Of a DNA stretch of 64,000 bases, positions 1 through 7,392 are shown one piece after another. The notes under the pieces are model-generated. The model was not told where the DNA came from, ran no database searches, and saw nothing but the letters and a program-made list of their open reading frames with translations. Each line of letters begins with the position of its first letter. The stretch's first letter is position 1. The stretch covers positions 1-64,000 of the forward strand of contig NZ_JACDIS010000004.1 of assembly GCF_013839525.1 (NCBI RefSeq). Reading direction: 5' to 3'. The position numbers and the translations under genes are program-made. This DNA comes from Chthonobacter rhizosphaerae. GTDB lineage: Bacteria; Pseudomonadota; Alphaproteobacteria; Rhizobiales; Pleomorphomonadaceae.

Positions 1-138
1 CAGCCGCATCAGGCTCGTCTTGCCCGACAGCGTCGGTCCGAGGAGGACGTTGATCGACCCCTTCGACAGCGTCATCGAGACGCTGTCGATATGGGTCTCC
101 GCGCCCACCACCTTGGTGACGTCACTCAACTGAAGCAT
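1..138 (-). CDS. glpS: GlpS-like ABC transporter ATP-binding protein, N-terminal 46 residues (runs off window start)
   Basis: This is the first 46 codons of an ABC-transporter ATPase whose remainder lies outside the window. The visible part contains the N-terminal strand and a Walker A motif of the form GPTLSGKTS at residues 34-42. An ATPase opening in which Walker A reads GPTLSGKT rather than GPSGCGKS is characteristic of the GlpS/GlpT-type ATPases of rhizobial glycerol importers. The ATG at 138 is preceded by GAGGAG. The gene follows the FGGY kinase on the same strand with a gap of about 80 bp, so the two are probably cotranscribed. The transported substrate (glycerol or another small polyol) is inferred from context only. 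Confidence 0.75.
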   Translation of the reverse strand, partial: MLQLSDVTKVVGAETHIDSVSMTLSKGSINVLLGPTLSGKTSLMRL

Positions 139-217
139 CGAATGCTCCTCAGTTTTGGGCAAAGCTCCGCCGACCCCGTCGAAGGACGCGTGGCACCAGA
201 GCTCCGCTCCGACAAGT

Positions 218-1759
218 TCAGGCGGTGAATCGATTTAGACGCTTAGTTGTGGACGAATTTCCCCAGGCGTCTGCGAGCGCATGCGTCGTCGCGGTGTACC
301 GGGCGAACTTCTCCGCATGGTATTCGCGCGTAGCTTCCCGAGGCTCGAAGTGGCTGCCGACGTGCGACATGGCTTTCACAGCGTCGATCAGGCTCGGATA
401 CGCGCCAACTCCGGTCGCTGCCAGCATAGCGACCCCGAGCGCGCCCAGCTCGCCGCCGGCCGGGACTTCGACGGGCAGACCGATCGCGTCGGCGAAGAAT
501 TGTGCCCAGATCGGGCTTCGCGAGGCGCCACCGGCAAGGCGAATGACGGTTGGACGGGCGGCGTCCGGTCCGGACAGCAGCCGATCCACATCCTCCCGGT
601 GCGCGTAAACAATGCCTTCGTAGATCGCACGCAGCACATCGCCGAGTTCGTGCGTCGCCCGCAGCCCGAGCAGGCCCGCGGGTGCAGACCTTGGCCCGCC
701 GAACAGGAAGGGGAAGAAAAGTATCCCATTCTCTCGGTCGACCCCACGCCCGACGAGTTCGTTGCAGACGTCATAGATGGTGCGGCCGTCCAGGGCAGCG
801 CGCGCACCCTCTCCGTCGAGGACTTTCCGCAGGAACCACTCGAGGTTGCTGGCGGACGTAGCGGCGCCTTCCGTGGCAATGAATCCGCCAAGTGGATAAG
901 GGCTCTGTATGAAGGGGAGTGTGCTAAGTCGCGGCGAGACGTGGAGCGTCGAATTGATACTGAAGGTCCCGGCCACGATGCTGAGCTGGCTCTGGTCAAC
1001 GACGCCGGACGCCATAGCAGCCGCGCTCACGTCCACACAGCCACGGACGACAGGCGTGCCCTCCAGGAGCCCAGTGGCTGCCGCCGCCCCGGCGGTGACC
1101 CCGCCCACGACCGCCTCGGACGGCCCGATCGACGGCATCTTGTCGAGCCAGGGTAGGATGCCCGCCAAGTCGAAGAACGGGCGCGACCAGTCCTGCTTTT
1201 CCACGTCGATGAGCCCGGCAATTCCAGCATCTGACGGGTCGGTCGAATAATCACCGGTCAGGCGGCCTCGCAGAAAGTCCTTGCAGAACGTCACCGACGC
1301 ACTCTTGCCGAGGAGACCCGGCTCGAAGCGGTGAAGCCAGCCGAGGAGGACGCCCGAATGACCGTTGAAAAGCCGTTGCTGGATTTCGGCGGCCGCGCGG
1401 TCGTGAATGCCCGACCGCCGCCACTCGTCCACGAGTTGGGCCGCGCGGCTGTCGGTGGAGACGATGCCATTGCGGACCGGGCGGCCATCACGGTCGACGA
1501 CGTATAGGCCGCTACCATATCCGGCGACGCTGATCGCGGCGATGCGAGACGGTAGAATCCCGGAAATTTCCAGGACCTCACGGACCGCCTCCGCTGCGGA
1601 CCGCCACATGCGGTCCGGATCCCGTTCCGTGAACCCCGGCCCCGGGAAAAGCATCTCATTCGGCCGCCTGGCGCAGGCGAGCTCGTTGCCTGCCAGATCA
1701 AAAAGAGCAGCCTTGGTCATCGTGCCACCGGCATCGATGCCGATCACGCAGTCCCTCAT
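218..1759 (-). CDS. FGGY-family carbohydrate (polyol/ketose) kinase
   Basis: A 513-residue FGGY sugar kinase that would phosphorylate a short polyol or ketose with ATP in the cytoplasm. The N-terminal phosphate-binding turn GIDAGGTMTK lies near residue 6, and the C-terminal ATP-site glycines LAGGASRSPIW lie near residue 410. Overall it most resembles L-xylulose kinase (LyxK)-type members, and erythritol kinase (EryA) is also possible. I chose the ATG at 1759 because GGGAGG lies 8 nt upstream and the family motif begins five residues later; an upstream in-frame start at 1870 would add 37 non-family residues and run through an operator. It is divergent from the glpD-like gene and upstream of glpS on the same strand. 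The pairing of kinase, FAD polyol-phosphate dehydrogenase and polyol importer suggests that the kinase product is oxidised by the glpD-like protein. Confidence 0.85.
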   Translation of the reverse strand: MRDCVIGIDAGGTMTKAALFDLAGNELACARRPNEMLFPGPGFTERDPDRMWRSAAEAVREVLEISGILPSRIAAISVAGYGSGLYVVDRDGRPVRNGIVSTDSRAAQLVDEWRRSGIHDRAAAEIQQRLFNGHSGVLLGWLHRFEPGLLGKSASVTFCKDFLRGRLTGDYSTDPSDAGIAGLIDVEKQDWSRPFFDLAGILPWLDKMPSIGPSEAVVGGVTAGAAAATGLLEGTPVVRGCVDVSAAAMASGVVDQSQLSIVAGTFSINSTLHVSPRLSTLPFIQSPYPLGGFIATEGAATSASNLEWFLRKVLDGEGARAALDGRTIYDVCNELVGRGVDRENGILFFPFLFGGPRSAPAGLLGLRATHELGDVLRAIYEGIVYAHREDVDRLLSGPDAARPTVIRLAGGASRSPIWAQFFADAIGLPVEVPAGGELGALGVAMLAATGVGAYPSLIDAVKAMSHVGSHFEPREATREYHAEKFARYTATTHALADAWGNSSTTKRLNRFTA

Positions 1760-1869
1760 GGATGTATCCTCCCGGACCCCGCCCGCTCCGCCCCGGAGCT
1801 CTTCGGCTCCTTTGTGTGCCGCCTTCGCATCATCGACTCGGATGGCGGGCCGCGTTGGGTGCAGGTCCA

Positions 1870-1885
1870 ACTTATAATAACAAGT
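1870..1885. promoter_or_regulatory. 16-bp imperfect palindrome, proposed operator 1 of the polyol GntR regulator
   Basis: ACTTATAATAACAAGT lies in the divergent promoter region between the FGGY kinase and the glpD-like gene. Its reverse complement matches the palindrome at 2004-2019 at 13 of 16 positions. Both fit ACTTGTNATNACAAGT, a plausible GntR/UTRA operator. Assignment to the regulator at 3851 is inference from position. Confidence 0.5.
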
Positions 1886-2003
1886 TTAGGCTACGCGATC
1901 TTCGGCGCCTGTCAATCAGGGAAACGACGTTTCTGCACAAATCGACATTGCAACGCAGCAAGCGGTCATACTCACATTTAATGAGAAGGAGCCTCACAGG
2001 ATC

Positions 2004-2019
2004 ACTTGTCATTACATGT
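2004..2019. promoter_or_regulatory. 16-bp imperfect palindrome, proposed operator 2 of the polyol GntR regulator
   Basis: ACTTGTCATTACATGT lies 68 bp upstream of the glpD-like start codon and is the second copy of the motif at 1870-1885. Two copies about 134 bp apart between divergent units would allow cooperative or looped repression of both directions. Confidence 0.5.
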
Positions 2020-2086
2020 TGCCGAGCGTTACTGTAGATTGGCAGCCCGCGCTTCGGCGAAGAAGAGCTGCCAAGGAGGAGCGACC

Positions 2087-3844
2087 ATGCGGGATCGTAG
2101 GCAACTTCTGGATCGGCTTAGGACTGGAATCGAGCCGATGGTGCTGATTGTCGGCGGAGGCATCAATGGTGCTGGTGTCTATCGAGATCTAGCCGCCCAG
2201 TCCGTTCCGGCACTTCTTGTCGAGCGGGGAGACTTTGCGTCGGGCACAAGCGCTGCCCCGTCCCGGCTCATCCACGGCGGATTGCGTTACCTGGAAACGG
2301 GCGAGGTCGCGCTCGTCCGCGAGTCGGTCGAGGAGCGCAACCTTTTGCTACTCAACGCTCCTCATGTGGTTCGCCCGATCCCGTGCTGGATCCCGCTTCA
2401 GAGTTGGTTCGGAGGTGCGGGTGGCGCAATCCTGCGCTTCCTGAAGCTCACCAAGGACCCCGGTCGCAAGGGCGCCATTCCGGTCAAGCTCGGGCTGGCT
2501 CTCTATGATCTGTTCGGCAATCAGAACCGCACCATGCCGCGACATCGGTTGTTCTCCAGGCAGGCCGCCCGTGCGACAATTCCCGGGCTGTCACCGGCGA
2601 CCCGCGCTGTAGCGGAATACTTCGATGCGCGGATTACCCACCCGGAGCGGTTGACCATGGAGGTGATCGCGGACGCGGAGGCGGACTGCGCGGCATCCAT
2701 GGCCCTGCCGTACGTTTCCGTTGCCGGCAGGGATGGTGCCGTCGTGGTACTCGAAGACCAGATCTCTGGGGAGCGGTTCACGATACGGCCCAAGCTCCTC
2801 GTCAATACCTCCGGGGCTTGGCTGGATCAGGTGCAGGATCGGCTCGGGGTGGGCGAACGCCTTGTGGGGGGTACCAAAGGCTCGCATCTCGTCCTGCGCA
2901 ATTCCGCGCTCGCCGGTGAGCTCGGCGACCGCATGCTGTACTTTGAAACCGCGGACCACCGAGCCTGCCTAGCCTATGCACTCGGCGACGACCGGGTCTT
3001 GCTCGGAACGACGGACCTGAGGACCGACGATCCGGACGAGAAGACCTGCTCTGACGCCGAAATTGACTATCTCTTCACCGTGCTCACCGCCGTGATGCCG
3101 ACGACCGAGCTCGACCGCAACCAAATCCTGTTCGCATTTGCCGGGGTCCGGCCGCTGCCAAGGACGCAGGCCGGTGCGGCAGGGGCAATCAGTCGAGACC
3201 ATACGGTCAAGAGCTACGGACCGACCCTTGACCGTCCGTTCCCCATCCTCGCCCTGGTCGGCGGTAAGTGGACGACCTATCGGGCCTGCGCTGAGCAAAT
3301 TACGGACGCTGCTCTGGGCCGGCTCGGACTGCCTCGGACGCGGTCCACGAAATCTTTAAAAATTGGCGGCGGCGTAGGTTTTCCGGCCAATCCGGACGAT
3401 CAGACTGCCTGGATTGAGGCAGCTGCGCGCGACACCAAATGCGCCGTGGCCCGGATGCAGGTCCTGGCGTATCGCTATGGGGTCCGGGCCAGGGCCATCG
3501 CGGAGATCGAAGTACGACCGGGCCAGCAAACGTCATGGCTCGCTCCGAACTATTCGGAGGCGGAGGTACGCTGGGTAGCACGCGAGGAGCGCGTCAGTCG
3601 CCTTGAGGACGTGGTGCTCCGCCGAACCTTGATGGCCTTTGAGGGGGCGACCGACCGCCACACCCTTGAGCGAGTCGCGTCGGCTGTTGGAGCGGAATTG
3701 GGCTGGGCTACTGAACGGCAGCAGGCCGAGGTCGAGGCCCTAGCGACCTTGCTTCGGGACCGTCACCGCGTAAAGGTGGGTCCGACTCCGTCCGGCCACG
3801 CGCGGCCCGGCATCGAGCCCGCCAATGCCGTGGGAAATGGTTAA
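2087..3844 (+). CDS. GlpD-like FAD-dependent glycerol-3-phosphate (polyol-phosphate) dehydrogenase
   Basis: A 585-residue DAO-superfamily flavoprotein that would oxidise glycerol-3-phosphate or a similar polyol phosphate and pass electrons to the quinone pool at the inner membrane. An N-terminal dinucleotide-binding motif, VGGGINGAGVYRDLA, lies near residue 22. The GlpD signature SRLIHGGLRYLETGE follows at about residue 60, the C-terminal FAD motif GGKWTTYR lies near 395, and a DAO_C-like domain ends the protein. The ATG at 2087 has AAGGAGGAG upstream and starts next to the family homology; an earlier in-frame start at 2006 would overlap operator 2. The GntR gene begins 6 bp downstream. GlpD and EryB (erythritol-phosphate dehydrogenase) belong to one superfamily, so the substrate is uncertain, especially since the neighbouring kinase is not glycerol-kinase-like. 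Confidence 0.85.
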   Translation: MRDRRQLLDRLRTGIEPMVLIVGGGINGAGVYRDLAAQSVPALLVERGDFASGTSAAPSRLIHGGLRYLETGEVALVRESVEERNLLLLNAPHVVRPIPCWIPLQSWFGGAGGAILRFLKLTKDPGRKGAIPVKLGLALYDLFGNQNRTMPRHRLFSRQAARATIPGLSPATRAVAEYFDARITHPERLTMEVIADAEADCAASMALPYVSVAGRDGAVVVLEDQISGERFTIRPKLLVNTSGAWLDQVQDRLGVGERLVGGTKGSHLVLRNSALAGELGDRMLYFETADHRACLAYALGDDRVLLGTTDLRTDDPDEKTCSDAEIDYLFTVLTAVMPTTELDRNQILFAFAGVRPLPRTQAGAAGAISRDHTVKSYGPTLDRPFPILALVGGKWTTYRACAEQITDAALGRLGLPRTRSTKSLKIGGGVGFPANPDDQTAWIEAAARDTKCAVARMQVLAYRYGVRARAIAEIEVRPGQQTSWLAPNYSEAEVRWVAREERVSRLEDVVLRRTLMAFEGATDRHTLERVASAVGAELGWATERQQAEVEALATLLRDRHRVKVGPTPSGHARPGIEPANAVGNG

Positions 3845-3850
3845 GCCAGA

Positions 3851-4636
3851 ATGACTGACGCAGCTGAGGCAAGGCACGTGGACGCGACGAACACCCTAAT
3901 ACGAGGGTCCCAGGACAACGCCGTGCCGTTGTGGTCTCAGTTGAAGGCCGCCCTGGTGGACCAGATTATTGGGCAGAACCTTCCAGAACATACCCGTTTG
4001 CCATCGGAGTCCGAATTGTGCGGGCGATATGGCGTTTCCCGGACGGTTGTGCGGGAAGCGCTCAACCAGCTCGTCCATGAAAGGCTGATCTATAAGCTCC
4101 AGGGCAAGGGTGCCTTTGTGGCCGGGCGGCGGGACGACCAGGACTTTGTGGGCACGCGTGTGGGCTTCAGCGGCGAACTAGCCGACAAGCACAGGATCAT
4201 TGGCCGCGAAATTCTTCGCCAGGACGTCGAGCCGGCGACCGACCGGGTGCAGAAAATGCTGCGCCTTGAACCGGGTACACCCATCGTCGCCATCGACAGG
4301 GTTCTGTCCGTGGACGGAATACCGCGGCTCTTGGTCCGATGGCGGATGCCGGAGCATCTTGTCCCGGGACTCGACCAAGTGCCCCTCCATTCTCGCTCAC
4401 TCTACGACACGCTGAGCCGCCGATACGGGATCGCCTTCGAGCGAGCCGAACGATGGATTGAAGCCGTCTGTCCTGATTCCGACGAGGCGAAACGGCTCGA
4501 CGTCACGACGGCGACGCCCCTGCTCGGCCTGGAATCGGTGGCTTACTCGAGCCAAGGACTGCCGATTGAGTATTATGCGGCTCTCTACCGGACTGATCGG
4601 GCACGCCTCCACCTCCAAATCGGCAATACCCGGTAG
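3851..4636 (+). CDS. GntR-family transcriptional regulator with UTRA domain (HutC subfamily)
   Basis: A 261-residue one-component regulator. A winged-helix GntR domain covers about residues 28-92, with LPSESELCGRYGVSRTVVRE as the recognition region. A UTRA effector-binding domain follows at about 110-250 and would bind a sugar phosphate or similar metabolite. It starts 6 bp after the glpD-like gene and is therefore probably cotranscribed and autoregulated. Its likely targets are the two 16-bp palindromes in the 1759-2087 divergent promoter, controlling the kinase-glpS unit and the glpD-regulator unit. The effector is unknown. Confidence 0.85.
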   Translation: MTDAAEARHVDATNTLIRGSQDNAVPLWSQLKAALVDQIIGQNLPEHTRLPSESELCGRYGVSRTVVREALNQLVHERLIYKLQGKGAFVAGRRDDQDFVGTRVGFSGELADKHRIIGREILRQDVEPATDRVQKMLRLEPGTPIVAIDRVLSVDGIPRLLVRWRMPEHLVPGLDQVPLHSRSLYDTLSRRYGIAFERAERWIEAVCPDSDEAKRLDVTTATPLLGLESVAYSSQGLPIEYYAALYRTDRARLHLQIGNTR

Positions 4637-4777
4637 AACCGGATGAGCACCGGGTTGCATTCCATGGGGGGCTAACCCGGGAGCACGCGAAGTTTCCAGT
4701 GAGATTTGCCCCAGAGACCCAGCCCCGATCGCGGCGAGCGAGGGTTAACCAAGTGTTCCACATGGGACTTTCAAACG

Positions 4778-5009
4778 TCGCGGAACACGATCAGGAAATA
4801 TTCTGAGGGCTGATATCATTGAGCCGAAGTTCGCGGTCCCGGAGCGACCGAGCAAGCTCGACCCGTTTGAAGACAAGCTCGCGGCGTGGCTGCGTTTTGA
4901 GACGGCGAAGTCGCGCAAGCAGCGGCGGTCGGTAAAGCAGTTGCACGCCGACCTGGATGCGCTGGACAGAAAGCGGCGGCCCATCTGTCTTAAAGACGGA
5001 GCGCCGTAA
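4778..5009 (+). pseudogene. IS21-family transposase (IstA-like) remnant, frameshifted and truncated
   Basis: A short stretch encodes the helix-turn-helix end SRNTIRKY, typical of IS21 IstA proteins, and one base later in frame encodes LRADIIEPKFAVPERPSKLD, continuing as a basic segment up to the TAA at 5007-5009. The normal order in the family is SRNTVRKYLR followed by this linker. An extra T near 4799-4803 therefore appears to have broken the frame. Both the N-terminus and the catalytic DDE region are missing, so this is a relic of an insertion. No terminal repeats were found. It sits next to the effector debris at 5432-6050. Confidence 0.6.
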
Positions 5010-5431
5010 TTTTTGGTCCGCGTCTCTAACTCCGAAAGCTCCAGTTTTGTGGGTCCAGGCCAATCTGCTACCGGTGCTTGACCTCCTCCTTGCGACACTC
5101 CCGCGAAATGCTACACTGAGGCTACATCGCCGTCCGGAAAAGCCGAATTAAAACAACGCCTGTAGGGTTCTGTCGCCGTTTCCTTTCGGGCGCGCCATTT
5201 CTCCGAGCGAAATTAGGTGCTTAGCGATTCACTACGGCCGGGGCCGGCGTGGTCAGGCCCGACGCGCTCGGGCCACAGGCTCCACCCCTGCTGTTGCCGG
5301 ACGGCCGCCGCCCTCTCTCCGCAGGCGAGATCGGAGGCGCGAGACCGACACTTTCGTCCTGCCTGCCTATGGCGGCCAGCAGAACGCGCGCCTCCCGAGC
5401 TAGCGGAGAGCCGTTCGCTCGCTTCGGCTCG
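5010..5431. other. Non-coding stretch between the IS21 remnant and effector fragments
   Basis: I recognise no gene, RNA or repeat here. Reading frames are short or low in complexity. It is probably debris of the same rearranged patch. Confidence 0.4.
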
Positions 5432-5895
5432 TCACTGGGCTTCCTCGTGCTCCAGCGCGTATTGCTGCAGCGACTTCCGACGATCTTCCCTTGCAGTCAA
5501 CAAAGCCAGTTCGAGTTTTCCCGCGGTATTGCGGCCTGTGCGCCAAGCTCGTCTGGTCCAGTAGGTTCCCGCGGCATGGCGATAGTCGTCCGCCATCAAT
5601 TCCAAATCAGCGGCACCGAAATGGACCTCCTCATCCGTTATCGCAAAGTTTGGCGTCACTGCCGGTAAACGTAGGAGAGGTGTATACGCCCGTTGTGCTG
5701 CTCCCTCCAAGGCTTCGCTGCGATCGAAAAGGATTCACCGGTAGTGGAGCTCAGACTCGCCTGAACTCGTAGTTTGAACAGCGAGTTGGTGAACCTCACG
5801 GCTATTGCGTCTCGCTGTTCGGGAAGGTCATAGAGCTCCTGCTCCGTGGTCCCTCCATTGGATTTCGCCGCTTCGGCGAGCTTCTTGATGGTGGG
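5432..5895 (-). pseudogene. S-2TMbeta / Cap15-like effector, C-terminal beta-barrel part (frameshifted)
   Basis: Reading the minus strand from 5895, one frame gives PTIKKLAEAAKSNGG and continues for 79 codons to RIHLSYVYRQ, where it meets a TGA at 5658-5656. A second frame then continues without loss of similarity as VTPNFAITDEEVHFGAADLE and later GTYWTRRAWRTGRNTAG, stopping at 5432. A single missing G at about 5657 would join the two frames. The two pieces together resemble the C-terminal beta-rich domain of SMODS-associated two-TM beta effectors (S-2TMbeta, Cap15), the membrane effectors of some CBASS anti-phage systems. The family assignment is from memory of its conserved patterns. The N-terminal portion is missing here but appears on the opposite strand at 5898-6050. 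No CD-NTase gene is visible. Confidence 0.55.
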
Positions 5896-5897
5896 CC

Positions 5898-6050
5898 TGC
5901 CGCTGGGCGTCCTACTGGTTCTTGGGTGCCTTCTTCGGGCCGACAGGGTACTGGGCCCCCTGGCACGCCCTTTGGCGTTGGATCCCGTATCTGAACAACT
6001 GGTTCCCAGATCTGAACGGCGCGTGGGTCGGATCCACGAACTCCAACTGG
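5898..6050 (+). pseudogene. S-2TMbeta / Cap15-like effector, middle segment in inverted orientation
   Basis: Fifty-one codons on the plus strand encode an aromatic segment with FFGPTGYWAPW, then RWIPYLNNWFPDLNGAWVGS and TNSNW. This is the linker plus first barrel strand expected in S-2TMbeta proteins. The open frame then loses similarity abruptly after the TGG at 6048-6050. The next residues expected after NSNW are PTIKK, and these occur at the start of the minus-strand fragment at 5895. Inverting roughly 5896-6050 would join the two exactly in frame. The first transmembrane helix and start codon were not found. Confidence 0.55.
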
Positions 6051-6093
6051 GGTCTCCAGGGGGAAGGGCCAGGATGCAGCCTTCGCCGCGTCT

Positions 6094-7332
6094 TTATGTT
6101 TTCTTCTGATAGAGCCGCAGCGCCTTGGCGGCCGCGTCGGCTCGGATCGTCGTGGCAATGTCGAGCGCGGTTCGGCCGTCCGGCGTCGCGATCGAAAGAT
6201 CGGCACCCGCTTCGGCGAGAAAGCCGACCATGGCCGCGTTGTTGTGCCCCGCGGCGATCATCGCCGCCGTCACCCCGTGCGCCGATCGGACGTCGAGGCC
6301 GGCTCCCGCCGCCCGCAGCGCCTCGGCCAGTTCGATGATCGAGGGCCCCTGCGCGATCTGCACGTCCCGGTTGTTCGCCTCGTACTGGGTCGCCGCGACC
6401 ATGAGGGCCGTCAGCCGTTCGGCGCCGAAGGTTTCGTCGACGGGAGCGCCCGCCTGGATCAACGCTTCGGCCGCCCAGTACTTGCCTTCGCTGATCGCGA
6501 GCGCCAGCGGCGTCACGTCGCCGGGTGTGCGGGCCGAGAGATCGGCCCCTCGGGCGGCGAGCAGCCGGACGGTCGGTTGGTGGTTCCGCAGGATCGCATG
6601 GTGCAGGAGAGTCCATCCGGCGAGGTCGGTGGCCTCCAGGTCGGCACCCCGATCCAGCAGGAAGCCCACCAGGTCGGTGTCGCGGCTCTGCGCCGCGGTG
6701 ATCACGGGCGGCGTGCCCTGTTTGGACCGGCGGCCGATCGAGCCGCCTCTGGCGAGCAGGGCCTCGATCCGCGCCTCGTCGGAGGCGATCACCGCGCGCT
6801 GCAGCAGGTCGTCCACGTCCGCGCCTCCGGCGAGGTCCGCCTCCACCTCCTCAAGGGTGACGACCTGGCCCGGATCGGCCAGCGCGACGTCGATCCGCCG
6901 TCCCTCCTCCGCCGCGACCGTCGTGAAACGCTTGTCGGCCTCGTCGACGATGCGGTCGAAATAGGTGCCGTGCGCCGGCAGGTCCCCGTCCACCACGCAG
7001 GTCGAGCACTGGACGAGCGGGACGCCGAACTCGACGAGGATCGCCCTGATCTCCTCCCGGCTCGCCTCCAGGGCGAAGTCCAGGGCGTATTTGAGGATGG
7101 GATCGTTGGTCCGGACGCCGAAGGCGAGATCGAACTCCAGCACCACCTGGTCCTCGAGGAGGTTGACCGGCTGGAGCGTCAGCGGCGCGCCGTTCTTCTT
7201 CACCCAGCCCGCGAAGGGGCCCCAGACGCCGGCGGCGTCGATCTCGCCGTCCACCACCTTCTGCACCTGTCGCCATGGCTGGCGCCAGGGTTCGAGATCG
7301 GCGTTCTGGCTGATGACGTGGATGTCGAGGCC
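6094..7332 (-). pseudogene. XoxJ-like substrate-binding domain fused to ankyrin repeats, 5'-truncated
   Basis: The N-terminal third is the C-terminal lobe of a quinoprotein-dehydrogenase-associated periplasmic binding protein (MoxJ/XoxJ type). It includes GLDIHVISQN, GVWGPFAGW and the cysteine motif VQCSTCVVDGDLPAHG. From about residue 170 there are five or six ankyrin repeats, with units such as DLAGWTLLHHAILRNH and DGRTALDIA. The reading frame is open right back to the xoxF stop codon, but no ATG or signal peptide exists; the only usable start is a GTG at 7266, inside the binding domain. The first half of XoxJ is therefore missing. XoxJ proteins interact with or activate the methanol dehydrogenase in the periplasm. 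This copy could not be exported, so I treat it as a broken gene. The gene lies directly downstream of xoxF. Confidence 0.7.
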
Positions 7333-7342
7333 TTCTAATCGA

Positions 7343-7367
7343 GCTCGGGCAGTAGAACTGCCCGAGC
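7343..7367 (-). terminator. Perfect 10-bp hairpin after xoxF
   Basis: GCTCGGGCAG and CTGCCCGAGC flank a 5-nt loop, 26 bp downstream of the xoxF stop. No T-tract follows on the minus strand; on the plus strand CTTTACTTTC follows. It may act as the xoxF terminator, and it marks the point where the truncated xoxJ-like frame begins. Confidence 0.5.
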
Positions 7368-7392
7368 CTTTACTTTCACTTTGGTGGTGTCG

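Noticed and set aside
5432-6050. A complete CBASS operon
   Set aside because: Only effector fragments are present; no CD-NTase, ubiquitin-like or other CBASS gene was seen.
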